From Crambe crambe (Eukaryota; Porifera; Demospongiae; Poecilosclerida; Crambeidae): 64,000 nt of DNA. The notes below the pieces were generated by a model. It ran no database searches, was not told the origin of the DNA, and saw nothing but the letters and a program-made list of their open reading frames with translations. Below, in pieces: positions 35,574 through 46,953 of the stretch (positions within the stretch are counted from its first letter, which is position 1; each line of letters opens with the position of its first letter). Where the stretch lies: positions 6,758,001-6,822,000 of the forward strand of contig OZ004591.1 in assembly GCA_963924555.1 (NCBI GenBank), given 5' to 3'. The position numbers were made by a program, and so were the translations under genes.

Positions 35574-35858
35574 TTTCTGAAGGCTGATGGTCAATAATTG
35601 ACATTTGTGATCTAGCCTAAGCTTTGTATCTCTCGACACCAATTGCCTGTGGATTCACCTGTTTGTTTACCTGAAGAATATTATTATTGCATAGTAGTAC
35701 TGATAAATAGCTATCTGACCTGGCAAAGTCTACAGTATTTATTTGCTGTACTTCCCATGTGATTAAGTAATTCAGATGATCTTGAATTGTCAGCCAATAT
35801 GCAGAGTACTGGTGCCACTACTAAAACTTCTCTCTGAAGATAAGCATCGTACATAATC
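33881..35858 (-). pseudogene. Partial transposase of copy B
   Basis: This is the C-terminal half of the same transposase as 1503-5636. Blocks 35399-35127 (LLGPYKYFLAELMEKLEP), 34931-34722 (CESFNGIVKQYNQHGNK), 34457-34254 and 34213-33881 (HECHSTCKFSMSCRREK) match copy A. A deletion removes part of the exon corresponding to 2537-2770. The A-rich lysine codons have expanded to a 28-base homopolymer (T on the plus strand). The N-terminal half, including the zinc finger, is absent, so this copy is inactive. Confidence 0.85.
35544..35571. repeat. 28-base T homopolymer in the copy B coding region
   Basis: Copy A has CTCTTTCTTTTTAG at the same place; copy B has an uninterrupted T run. Confidence 0.9.
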
Positions 35859-35879
35859 CCGGGAAATTTTGGCGCGAGA

Positions 35880-38800
35880 TATGAATGCATAGTTACCACA
35901 TAATAGTTCAGAATGAGTTCTGCAAAAGATATCAGAGCGAATATTAGTTTAGTAGCTTAATATTAGCTGGACTAGAGTGTTTCCATGTTGTGCTTTTATA
36001 AAAATAATAAAATTTAATATGAGACTAGATCTAGCTAGATAGTACAAATCTATGAGAGATTCAGTATCTCAAGTTTTGAAAGATGAAGAGTTTAGTCTTC
36101 TTCTCCAGCCATCTATAGATGCCCGTTCTTGTGCAGAGAGCTTTATGGAGTGGATAATAAAACATGATAATGCAAATAAATAATAGAAATGTAATAATAA
36201 TAACTATTTAACCCATAGTTTAACACTGCAATCAAAAAAAACTAACAGCTATGAATCAATATAACATATATCATCCGATAGACAAACTATTATACTACTA
36301 AAAGATACCAAACGCTTGACTTCTAAATTTATGTGAGTCCTGTTCTAGTCCCACAAATTGGTAGGCCTATAAAATCTTTAGCAACATATCCTACACCAAG
36401 AACAATTACTACACTCTTTATTTCAGTCTATTCCAGTAAGAAACTTTACCTTCCAAACTTCTATAGGATAAAATTGCTAGAAAAGTACTTGCACTCGTAG
36501 GTGGCCATAAAGTGTTCTATGCTTTAGTAGTAAGCACTGGCAGTCCTATATTTACAAAAATAGACCTTATCTACAACTTGAGCCATCCATGTCTCAGTCC
36601 CGACCCCTTCTCCTTCCAATGGTCACTCTTTTAAACAGGCTTGAGAGTAATTTGACAGTCTTCAGCCAAGTATTTGAGATCTAGTTCATATGTAGAGATA
36701 TGTAGAGGGCTGTGAAGTGATTCCCTTCAAGTTATTTATAATGACCACAGGTTATTAGATGAGAGATGACGGGACGGGGGTACTGTTGGGCCAACTGTAT
36801 CAAGCAAGTATCTGTTGGTGAGTCAAACACTTGTAAACTACTACCTGTGATTATTTAGGTTGTTTTCTCTCCATTGCAGGTATTTAACAGTCCTTAAAGA
36901 TGAAATTTACCACTAAAGATGTGTTTCTTTGCGTAGGTCTAGTCCTCAAGGAAAAACGAGAAGCAACTCAAACTAAAGAGACACATGCAAATCTACCTTT
37001 TGTCAATACAATTCTTGTTATCAAATGTCTTGAAAAACTTCCAGATTTGTTGTGAGCTTCAGCAAAGAGGAGATGTTTTTAAATATTTTATTTGTGACCT
37101 TTGTTTAGCTGCTGCTCAGTTCATAATGGCTTTACCTGGAAATGTGCAGTTTCTACCTAAGTGACCTCATAGGTCAATAGATGGGAATAGGGAGGAGTTG
37201 AACTTCAATGCCAAGATGCAGTCATCAGAGTTACCAACACAAATTTGCTGGAATCAATCCAGCACAGTTACTAGAGAGACACAGGACTGTTTCCAATCCC
37301 AGGGCGGTAATATACTATCTATGCTTTGTACATGAAAAAGGCAAGCAGTTGGTCTGGGAACGATGCTATGCCAGCAGTATTACTACTGAGCATGCTCACT
37401 AATTACTACAAGGGTGGTGGCACGTGCTAACAATTAAATCTTACATAATTCCGAAATTACTATAGCTATGGACTTCAAAGGTGGTAAACTTATAATAATG
37501 AGTTTTGAATATAAAAAAAAGCACGGTATATCACTAATATGCACACTGAAAAAATGTTAATTCTTACAGGTGCTATAAATCTTTTTACTCTTTGGATAGA
37601 AAATGCATTATTTCTCGATCTCACCAATTGCTGCAATTAAATGGCCTAAAGTTTATTAGTATAACCCTCTCTACAGAAGGATTTGTTGATATCTACTTTA
37701 CTTTCTGATTTCCCAAAAGTGAGTATTTTAAGTTCCTGGGCTAAATCAAGAAGTAAATGAGAGTGGTGCACTGCTAGAAAGCTACAAACCAAAAATCAGC
37801 CAGTGAAGTTTGCTGGTTGGTGAGAAGTAATGCTTTTTAGTTTGAATTTGAAAACTGTTCATAGCACCTGTACTATTTGACCTTGCTTCTTCTTTCTGTG
37901 TGTGTGTGGTATTACTAAGTTGCTTTATAGCCAAATGTGCAGTTTAAAGTCTATGGTGCAAGTAGTTTTGGAGATATGACCCCTTAGCAACCATGTGTAC
38001 ATGTTCCACCACCCTTAAAATAATAACTGGTAATTTCCCCCTTACTCTAAGGTGAAAGGGCTGGCTCTACAAGACTATTAATGATAGTGGCCATTAAATT
38101 TTTATTGCACATTCTTAAATCTATTCAGTAGCTATAGCTAGCTAGTTGCCTAGCTGCAGTCAAGAGCAAGGAATGACAGAAGACTTAGCTAGAAGAGCAT
38201 TAGCTCTTTATTATTAGCTATGTGCTTTGTTTATTCTTTCTGGCTTCCAAAGCAGAACATGCTGCTTTAGATAGCTGTAGCTACATTTATACTGATTCTT
38301 TATGATTTTTGATATAAAACAATCTTAATTGATAAAACCATTTTCAAATTCTGTCTTGTCAACAACTTTGTATTTCACATTTTCACAAAATAATTATTAT
38401 ACATGGCACCACCTTCTTCAGTTAACGTTGCTGCACTCGATCATCAGAGCACTCTTGATTTCAGGCATTCTGCAGTTGTAGCTATCATGCTTTCTCTATT
38501 GTTGTATGATCATAATTGTGGCTTTTTGCTATCATGTATGTTCTGCACTTACGTATTTTGTCCGGGGGGGGGGGGGGGGGGGGGGGGGACAAGTTTCTCA
38601 GGGGACATTATTCACTGCCACACCGGCATACCGTATAGCGGGTAAATTTCGCGGATTTTGTGATTTCTGTTCTGTCCGCGAATATTTAACCACACGAATC
38701 ACGTGGAAGAAATTTGGCAGAGATAATCAGTCTCACTCGGGACAGCTAGCTAGCTAGACAGTCGTTACGCCGCCCAACCGGAAGTCCCTATTGCGTAATA

Positions 38801-39280
38801 CATTTTGACTCCTTCACCAAACACCAAAGGGATGGGAAGAACTCCCACTCTACTCTTTATTATGTATCATTGTGAACTCCCCCTAAAAAAAAAAAAAAAA
38901 ATTTTTCAGCCCAGTAGCGTAGAAATGCGTGGGCATTGATTGTGTGCATAGTACCATCACAACCATGTACCACAACACTCAGAAGCAGCTGCCCCTTTAA
39001 CCACAAAATTGTAGTTCAGGCATAGATCTTTGTTGCTAGTGCAAATCTAGCCTCCAGGCCTCACAGAGTGAATGTACCATTTTGCACACCTGGAAAAACA
39101 CTTCTACTACTTTAATTTCAGGACAGAGGGTAAGCAAAAGTATAATTTAAGTTGTAAAGCATAGTACAAACATTGAAGTATACAATAAATAAAAACTGTA
39201 GGGGCAAAATCCCTAGTTAATGAAATATGAACAAAATTGCTAGTACATGTACAAAAAGTGAAAGAAATGATTGCATTTTC
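35880..39280. other. Intergenic, no gene recognised
   Basis: AT-rich sequence without supported exons. A 25-base poly-G run lies at 38564-38588, followed by CCGTATAGCGGGTAAATTTCG (about 38629-38650), a sequence with the look of a dispersed repeat end. An A run lies at 38886-38900. Confidence 0.45.
38564..38588. repeat. Poly-G run
   Basis: Twenty-five consecutive G bases. The length may be assembly-dependent. Confidence 0.9.
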
Positions 39281-39290
39281 AGAAAAAAAA

Positions 39291-41268
39291 TGTCGAGAGG
39301 CCGAAAGAAGAGGCAGGTACACCCAGGTAGGGAATGTGGCCCTTGCTATTTTTGCCAGCTTACCTCCATTCACTATACTCACTTGTGCACCTGGGAAGAG
39401 AAATTGAAAAGCAAAATAAACCAGTCAGTGAAGACCAGTGTGTGTGCAGGAGATGTGAAAAAGACATAAAAAGGAACATCGATAAAGATACATACCAACC
39501 TAGCTGGCTTCCATCCCCTTTACAGTTAGCACACTGTATAGTGAAGGATTGCGATAAAAGTACCCCTAGTACATACTGCTAAAATTAGCAAGGACCAGGT
39601 ATCCGATCTACTGGGTTTGAAAGATGAATCAGACTCATCATCAATGATGACATGTCTCTGCGAGGGGCACTATAAGCAGATATACAGATTACTGGGGAAA
39701 CCACACATGCCATTGCACAATATCTGGAAAAGTAGGCATTGTCCCAACACTAAGATAGTTAATGAATACTACTTAAAAGGAGACATGGATATCAACATTA
39801 AAGAAAATGATTACATTTGCACTACTTGTTACAATTGTCACATAAAAAAAAATTAAGAAAGCAATGATGATGAGCTCAGAGAACTGATGACTAATATAGA
39901 CACTCACTTACCTCTATTGGAAGTTGAAGAGCACAGCCACAGTATTCTAGAGGGGGTCAAGAGGGCAATCGAAAAATTAAGAGACATTCTTTGGCAGAAA
40001 ATGGGGCCTGAACTGTATAAATTTTTCATCCAGACCACCATAGATGCATGCTCACAGTCACTCAGTGACAGTCAAGTTGAGCAAATTTGGACTAATCACC
40101 AGTTTTTTTGGAAAACATTTGGTGTGGGTCTGCAAATAAAAATCCTGTGGGATTCTAATGTACAGGAGAGGAACAGATTTAGCCCTAGCACTCTCAAAAA
40201 CTCTCAAACTCATGCAGGGGTTGAATATTGGCAACAATAACACAAGCACGAGTAATTTTGAACAGTTCTGCTCAGAGATGAACGAAAGAATCCATGATCA
40301 GATTAGTACAATCACAGACGGGATTCAAAAGAACCATATGACATTTCTCGTTTCGATCTGCAGGCATGTATAGACAGCCTTGATCCAATTCTTTGGAAAA
40401 TGGTAGTCTCCATTACACAAAGTGTAACCAAGAGACGCAAAATATCACCACACTTACTCAAGTGCAGTGTCTCTATTCTCTCTGTGTACTGTTATTCAAC
40501 ACTATTAGGTGCTGTTCAATTCCACTCCACTTACTCTTGACTGACTTGGTCGAATCACAAGGAGGGTTATTTGAACTGATTCGGCTGTTAAATCGTGTGG
40601 GAGCTATAGCATCCACTGACACTCATCAAAGGTATGCGCAGTTTTTTATTGAAAAAAAAAATTAAGGAAGGTGAATTGAATATGAAACATTTCATAATTG
40701 TATCGGTAGATAATATAGATTTTCTTCAAAGGCACACTTTTGTGTACTGTGGTGACCAGCAGAGAAGTACGAATAAGTATACGTGTAACATTCTTAATGC
40801 ATGGATATGGATGTAAAACTGGCTGCAAGACAGCAAGGTGCAAGTGTGTCAAGGCAAAACAGCTATGTGGCCCAGGATGTAGTTGTAGCCATGGTTCTGA
40901 CTGCATGAATCAAGGTATTTATTTGTAGAGGGAGAGGAGGATATTTTTAGGGATAAAATTTGGGTTAGCTATATCTTCCATCTTTATGCACTAAACTATT
41001 CCTCACTTGGGTCACACAGTTAAAACCTTTTTAGCAAAATATGCTTGAAAGCCTTCAATTTTGCTTATTTACACTTACAAAATAGATAATCATGATGGTG
41101 ATGTTATTGATGAGGACGAAATTGATTTAGTAACCACCAATTGCACCAATGACGAAGGTAACTATTAAAAAAAAAATCAGAAATTCAGTGAACACAAGTA
41201 ATTTTTTTACAGATGAAGATGAAGAAGAAAATGAAACATCAGAAGAGGAAGATTTCATGAGCATTTGA
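39291..41268 (+). pseudogene. Decayed CXC (tesmin/TSO1-like) cysteine-rich element protein
   Basis: The reading begins MSRGRKKRQVHPGRECGPCY with paired CxxC motifs (CGPCYFC, CVCRRC), then shifts frame near 39420. Further coding blocks include LLGLKDESDSSSMM, EHSHSILEGVKRAIEKLRD, FDLQACIDSLDPILWKMVVS and LLTDLVESQGGLFELIRLLN (40540-40600). They continue with VSVDNIDFLQRHTFVYCGDQ (40705-40760) and a CXC-type domain GCKTGCKTARCKCVKAKQLC (about 40812-40870). Two last exons, 41089-41157 and 41213-41268, encode an acidic tail ending DFMSI. Frame changes and stops (for example TAA at ~39853) show decay. Similar multi-block proteins recur in sponge and cnidarian genomes as uncharacterised, probably mobile-element-derived sequences (recalled). 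DNA binding by the CXC domain is known for tesmin-type proteins. Confidence 0.55.
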
Positions 41269-41943
41269 GCTCACCATCTTAATGATCAGTGTTACACTTA
41301 TATTAGTGATACCGGATGCTAAGGTAGGCGGGGTCAATTTTTTATACGTAAAGATAATACTGCAGGACGGCACCATAGATAGTAGAAGAGAGAAGGGATT
41401 GGAAACACCCATACGTCTAATGATGACGTCACGACCCATCCTCGTCACGATCAAAAAAATGGCTGCACCCACCAGTATCATGCACTTTCTAGCCTTTATT
41501 AATATACACACAGTACAGTACAGGCCTTATGCCTTATGAGTGATCCTATCGACCTTTGACCCCTCATACACAATTAGGAATTTTGTGTTTTGCTGGAGAT
41601 AAAAAGGATTTTTCCCTTAGAATTCCTTCACGGGTAAGTCACTAGGATACTTGTGTACTTTTATAGCTCTCTCTAGCACAGTATTAGCCATGAAACCTGA
41701 ATAAGAGAGCTAGAAAATGTTCTGTTGATGATATGAATGCAAAGTTTCTGAATGAAAATGCTATTATATGGACATAAACCACTTGTTACTTTGTAAATGT
41801 AGTTGAAGTTTGTGTACTTTTAGCCTAGATACTGATTTTCCTTCCCCTTCAGAAAGACACTGTTGTTTTGAAGCAAACATTAATGGAATGACCCTGCTGA
41901 TCATTATATAGAATAATCTCTTCATTGGCTGGAAAATTTGGAG

Positions 41944-42427
41944 GAAGTCCCGTCTACATGTGCGGAAGAATTATGAACGTACTAAGATAAAAAAACCTAC
42001 TGGACGTCCTCCTAAAAGAAGTAGATCGATTCAGCAACAAGCCCAGGATAGTCAGGTAAGGTATCACTGTATCTCCTCCCTCCCCTACCCACCCTACCTC
42101 CATTTATCAATAGTGATTTTTTTATTTATAGCAACCACTATTGTTAAGTTCTCTTCATGAGTCGCTAGTTCATGATTCTAGTTGGACTGATAGGAGTATC
42201 CTTCCAACTGCTATAGTTCTCATCAAAATTATGGATAGTTCAAGTGAAACTCCAATTATTACCCACAGTATAACAGTGAAGAGCGATCTGACGTGGAGCT
42301 TGGTGGTTCATGGTGTGCAGCTTAGCTTGGCAAACAGAGAGCACGTGGGGGGCGGAATGAAAACCCCAATGTCAAACAGTTCATGGACAACACTGTGTCC
42401 TTACGGGTTCAAGGTTCTGCTGCCCTA
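41944..42427 (+). CDS. Possible two-exon coding region with AT-hook
   Basis: A first block ending at ~42056 encodes a basic stretch with KPTGRPPKRSRS, an AT-hook-like motif, and is followed by a GTAAGG donor. A second block opens after TTTATAG at ~42132 and stays open to a TAG at 42427. I recognise no family. Position inside the 41370-43707 element suggests a mobile-element gene. Start, end and function are uncertain. Confidence 0.3.
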
Positions 42428-42659
42428 GAACCAGCAAGAGGAAATTGCCGAAAAAGAGCTTCAAGCTGCAATGTTCCTGACAATACACCCTTACCTAAAA
42501 GAAAGAGATGCAAAAGATCATTGTGAAAACTTTATTCTTTTATTAATCCTAGCTAGCAGTTTTGTATTTCAATGTCATTTTCTGAAGGTTGTATTTCAAC
42601 GTCGTCATTTTCTGATTGTTGTGTTTCTGATGATGATTGTTTTTTTGTTTCAGATTGTT

Positions 42660-43606
42660 TCAGACTCCTTTGGTCTTGCGAGTACCAGCAGCCTTCTTCT
42701 TATATTCTTCAAGCCAAGTTCCAGCTATAGAAAATCCACGTATTGTAAGCCATAGACCTATAATTTCTTTTAACAGACAAATGGCATCTTCTTCATCAGT
42801 AATATCACATGACAGGAGCACCCACAGAAACTGGACATCATCACCAGCAACAGCATCTATCACCAACTCCTTTTTTCCTGGTAGAGATAGAGAACTCTCA
42901 AGTATTGATAGTAATTGTTTCTGCATTTTCATTTCAATTTCTTTGAACAGTCTATACGCCTCATCGTTGATTTCAAAGAGCCCACCACGACTACTCCATT
43001 CAAGTGTATACGACAGAAAAGAGCTTTCATCACCATTTACAGCCATTTTACTGAGACATTCTACAAATTCCACAGATTTCTCAGAAAATGTTTTTTCATG
43101 CTTCTTCAACAGTGACATTGGAACATAACCAGCTGCATATCGGACAATCTGCTCTTCTTCCTCAGAAAGCTCTTGTGGCTGAAGCGAAGCATTCATACCA
43201 ATTGCTGCCTGGAATGGAACTTCAAGATATGTCTTTAGAACACCCTCAAATAGTTTCACATTAACTTGCTGCTCAATTAAAGGATCAAATCTCTTTCTCT
43301 TCACCACGGAATAAAACTTACTCCAAATATCTCTCAATTTTTTAGCCCGAATTTGATGAAAAGATCGCCATAGCTTCTCTCTTAAAACGGACTTGGCTCT
43401 ACAGGTTTTAGCAGCAGAGATGCAAGAAGATACAGACTGCTCAATTGCTGAAAAGAGTGAAGTAGCAAAATCATCAAATTTCTTTAGCATGCAGTTTTCT
43501 GTCAGTTGATCCAAACATCTTCTCTAACCTTCTTATTTCTCTCGCTTAAGTCCACAGATTCAGTCAGAATGGAGCAAAAAGCAGCTCTAACAAGCCCAGT
43601 AGACAT
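42660..43606 (-). pseudogene. Uncharacterised element-associated protein (RYAAGYVP family), one frameshift
   Basis: The main open frame (43514-42660, ~284 residues) has no in-frame ATG at its 5' edge. An upstream stretch from ATG 43606 (MSTGLVRAAFCSILTESVDL) runs in another frame into it near 43517, so a one-base indel probably separates them. Visible features are a basic helical segment (RSFHQIRAKKLRDIWSKFY), EEEEQIVRYAAGYVPMSLLK, SYTLEWSSRGGLFEINDEAY and a lysine-rich end. I have the impression of similar proteins repeated in sponge genomes (recalled, not searched). There is no catalytic motif I can name. It lies convergent to the plus-strand CXC gene. Confidence 0.5.
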
Positions 43607-43707
43607 ACTCACTTGGGGGTCAAAGGTCAATCTTCACGTGACCGTGACAAGGATGGAACGTTCAATCCAATGAGGCGTTTCCAATCCCTTCTCTCTTCTA
43701 CTATCTA

Positions 43708-45500
43708 TGACGGCACCAAAAGTGACCAAGATATAACCTGGCTGCGAAGGTCCAGATCCAAAGAAATCCAGAAAAAAAGCATATCAACAGAATCCTAATA
43801 TTCTAGAGAATCTAACTGTGACAGTTTCTTTTAGATATAGTGCTAAAATTAGATTTGATGTTCAAAAACATATTTAAATTTCGATTTTCTTATGATATAA
43901 CACTTGAATAGGTCATGAAACCATATTTTTTGGAAACTGCATCAAAAACTGATTCTGGTACCTTGGATAACTTCTTGTATCAAGCGGAAAAGAAGGCACG
44001 CAAGAAGGATAAGGCATTCAACTTATATAACTGATAGGTCAAAGTTCACGACCTCAACCCTTTCCCGCTAAATTTGAATCTGTGCTGCCTCAGGTGAATA
44101 GCCTAACCCCCCTCACCCCCATAGTACACATTTCAATGTAAAATAAAAGTTGTGAAAAAGGTTTGAATTCTGAATCAATCTCTGAACAACATAAATCAGT
44201 TCTGGCTGTGGAGTCATAGTTGATTAATGCTGCAGTCTGGAATTCCTTAATAACAGCAAAGCGCTCAGATCCTGTACATGACTTTGAACATCAATCACTG
44301 TCCACTGCAAAGCTTGGAAGCAGAAATTGCAGGTTTAATGCCACAAATTCTAAAATATAGCAAAGCCGTAATACAGTAAATTTGAAATGAGCAACCAAAA
44401 ATACGTTTTAGATGGGGAGGGTAGGCCTACTAAAGTTCCTAACTTTGTCAATGTTATGTACATTCAGAACAGGGACAGACTCTAGGACAAATTAACAACG
44501 ATTGTACAACAGTTCCTACTAGTCTGGTGTAGTCCAGACTACATGGCCTATTTTTTTAAATTTACCCTTAGTTCTATACTCACTTTCTTACTCTTCCATA
44601 TGAACTTTGTTTGAAGAAAATCCATCCAGTAGATCCTAAGATACGAGCAAAAGATTGCAGTACTATTAGCCATTATGACCTTTAACCTACTTTGGAAAGG
44701 TGCCGTTTTTTTAATTAAGAGAAAGTAAAATTTTCCTGTACAACTCAATTGTAAAATGTTACGTATCTCTGCTTCTACTGGATGGATTTCTATCGGATAA
44801 AGTTTATCTGGCTGAAGAAAGAGAGCTTAATATTTTTAAGAAATGAATTTATAATTTCATAGTATTTTTAAAAATAGCCCGGTATCACTAATTATATGGT
44901 TTAATCAATGACAAGTACACAGTGTTGAAGAGATCTAAATAACTGAAGTTAGCCAGCTATGCTGAGATTGTAGCTACATCTACCATACCATACACTCCAG
45001 TACAGCTAAACTTACATAGGAGGATTTGTTAATTTTGGGACAGAGAAATCCCCAGGCACTTCAATATAAGCAGACCAGATATTCACCAGACACGTTCCCA
45101 GATCTACTGTCTCATAAAAATCTGTAGGGGCAAAGCTTGTGGTTTAGCTGCAATACGCTCTTGAAGAAGAGACATGGAAAATTTGCTGACAACTGGCCCC
45201 AGAAAAACACTTTTCTGTGGGTAGAAACGAATCATATTCTAACGAAATGAATTTCCTTAGTAGCTACCATCTATTAGTCACTCACTTTTGTGGGTCAGCG
45301 CTTCTTCTGTTCGAGCATTTCCTTAGAAAATGGAGCTGCGATTTTACAATTTGGGCCCAGTTGGTGGGGTCAAAGGTCACACTGGGGTTAAAGGTCATGA
45401 TATTTAACTCTACTAGGTCTCTAACCTACATCCTAATCCTGTGGTGGTGCACACTCAGCACTTTGCAAGATTGAGTAAAACCACTGTATGTATGTGCATT
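43708..45500. other. Intergenic, no gene recognised
   Basis: No splice-supported exon or repeat boundary could be established. AT-rich with short open frames only. Confidence 0.4.
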
Positions 45501-45583
45501 ATTAAAAAAACGCCGTGACTATGCACATGCGCTGCGTGTTTCAGGCCCGCCCCCCCCCCGGCCGGCTAGCAAAAATAATAAAC

Positions 45584-46211
45584 ATGAAAATGCTAGTAGC
45601 AAACCTACTGTTTGTTCTATCCATAATACAATCGGGAACTGCCTCCAGCTGTGAAACTGAAAAAGAGAGTTTCACAACGAATTGTGAAGGCTCAATGCTC
45701 ACTTATTCGTGTCCACCACCTCCATCAGTGTCTCCATCTTTCTACTCCTACATCATTGTGACACAGCTACCTGAGAGGAATTCATCAAAGTATTATCCTG
45801 ATGATTCATCCTATATTTTCCACCCTGGAAATGGATCTGGGTTTCTGTCACTGGATTGGGGAAGAGAATATCTGCTGACAATAGTATGTCAGCCATCTAC
45901 TTCATATAACTGTAGTGGAGTAGATATAAACAAAACTGTACATGTTCAAGATCAACATTGTCAAGGTATTGTTAATAGCAAAATTGTTTGTTGATTGGGA
46001 AGCCTGTCTGATTATGGTAAACTTTTTTCTTGCAGTCACCACAACTGTCCCCATGACTGACCCCACGAATAATCCCGTGACAAGCCCCCAAAGCACAAAT
46101 ATAATAGCAGCAGTGGTGGTGGTGTCAATGGTATTGATCATTATTACTGCTTTCATTATCATAGCAGTCGTCTTTATGTACCATAAGCGGCGTGTAAGTA
46201 TCTATTCCTAA
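45584..46211 (+). CDS. Small type I membrane protein (paralogue of 53918-54628), tail lost or truncated
   Basis: Exon 1 (45584-45965) encodes a signal peptide (MKMLVANLLFVLSIIQSGTA) and a cysteine-containing ectodomain with several N-glycosylation sequons (RNSS, GNGS, YNCS, INKT). A phase-1 intron leads to exon 2 (46036-46211) with a Thr/Pro stalk (TTTVPMTDPTNNPVTS) and a long hydrophobic segment ending FMYHKRR. After CGT at 46193 a perfect GTAAGT donor follows. If unspliced, the frame ends VSIYS-stop at 46211; if spliced, the downstream exon is missing or displaced by the R1 repeat that starts a few bases later. Layout, exon phase and ectodomain size match the plus-strand gene paired with receptor 2. 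An NRF1-like GCACATGCGC lies ~55 bp upstream. Function unknown; a receptor partner or ligand is inferred. Confidence 0.7.
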
Positions 46212-46217
46212 TTGGTA

Positions 46218-46690
46218 TAATCTTTTTTTTTCTTTTTTTTTTTTTTTTTGCCTCAGCACCAGAGTGCCGAAGGCAACCAGGGGGGTCAGACAAGGTCAAT
46301 TATAGCTGAGTAGGCACTTTTTAGTCACATAGAATTCCAATACATTTTTTGAAGGTGCTATTCCTCGAGGTGTGTACGCTTTGAACGGACTTAAATTGGA
46401 CTGTAGATAGATCTAACAAGTAGATTTCTGAAAAGCAACTGAACCCTGTCCTGTTTTGGAGATTCAGAAAAAGGTTAATTGCTAACTGAATTTCAAAGCC
46501 CAGCTAAGTTTGGTTTGCTTTCTAGCAACTAGCTTACTAGATCTTTCTTGTACCCAGGTTAAATTATCTACAAACGCTTAGAGCTGGAGAAACAGCCTAT
46601 CAAACATCAATCATTCTTTACTGCGTGTCTATTCTTGCAAAGCTTTGCAAGCCAATTTCGCGAAAAGCTTGTCCAACTCCCCTGGAAGGC
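46218..46690 (+). repeat. Dispersed repeat R1 (copy 2) with T-rich head
   Basis: A T-rich stretch (46224-46249) leads into CCTCAGCACCAGAGTGCCGA, and the sequence then runs collinear with 24895-25470 to about 46690. It sits immediately 3' of the small membrane protein's second exon. Confidence 0.75.
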
Positions 46691-46786
46691 GACTATGGTA
46701 TGATACATGGTACATATATCTTATTAGTAGCACACACAAATAGTTTTACGCATGCACATGAGCTTGACCTTACAAACCACATGTCT

Positions 46787-46953
46787 ACAGAGGTTTTCAG
46801 GTTGGTTGACCAGTAGAATTTGCGCATGTGCGAAATTAATTCAAGTGAGCAAAATATACTGTCATACAGATGCAATAGTCTTAAATTTAGCAAGCACGAA
46901 TTTAATTCTGCACTGTTGGCAAATTTTGTGTCAACCAACCTGAAAACCTCTGT
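46787..46953. mobile_element. 167-bp MITE with perfect 24-bp inverted ends
   Basis: ACAGAGGTTTTCAGGTTGGT plus TGAC at the left is exactly complemented at 46930-46953. CAGAGG-type ends recall hAT elements, but no clear 8-bp target duplication is visible. Confidence 0.75.

Larger units (their letters stand above)
33729..35858. mobile_element. Truncated second copy (copy B) of the large transposon
   Basis: This is collinear with about 1330-3508 of copy A at high identity, including introns and the 3' untranslated block. It stops abruptly at the ...GCATCGTACATAATC point, where copy A continues into further transposase exons. No inverted arms are present. Small deletions occur, for example near 34930 and 35020. 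Confidence 0.9.
41370..43707. mobile_element. Element bounded by GGGATTGGAAAC inverted ends
   Basis: GATAGTAGAAGAGAGAAGGG followed by ATTGGAAACACC near the left end is matched in reverse complement at 43667-43707. Both ends also share CATCCTYGTCACGRTCA about 35-40 bp inward, so the inverted ends are ~90 bp and imperfect. The interior contains an AT-hook exon (plus) and a minus-strand ORF. Whether 39291-41268 belongs to the same element is unclear. Confidence 0.5.

Noticed and set aside
46787-46953. hAT-type 8-bp target duplication
   Set aside because: Flanking octamers agree at only about half of the positions.
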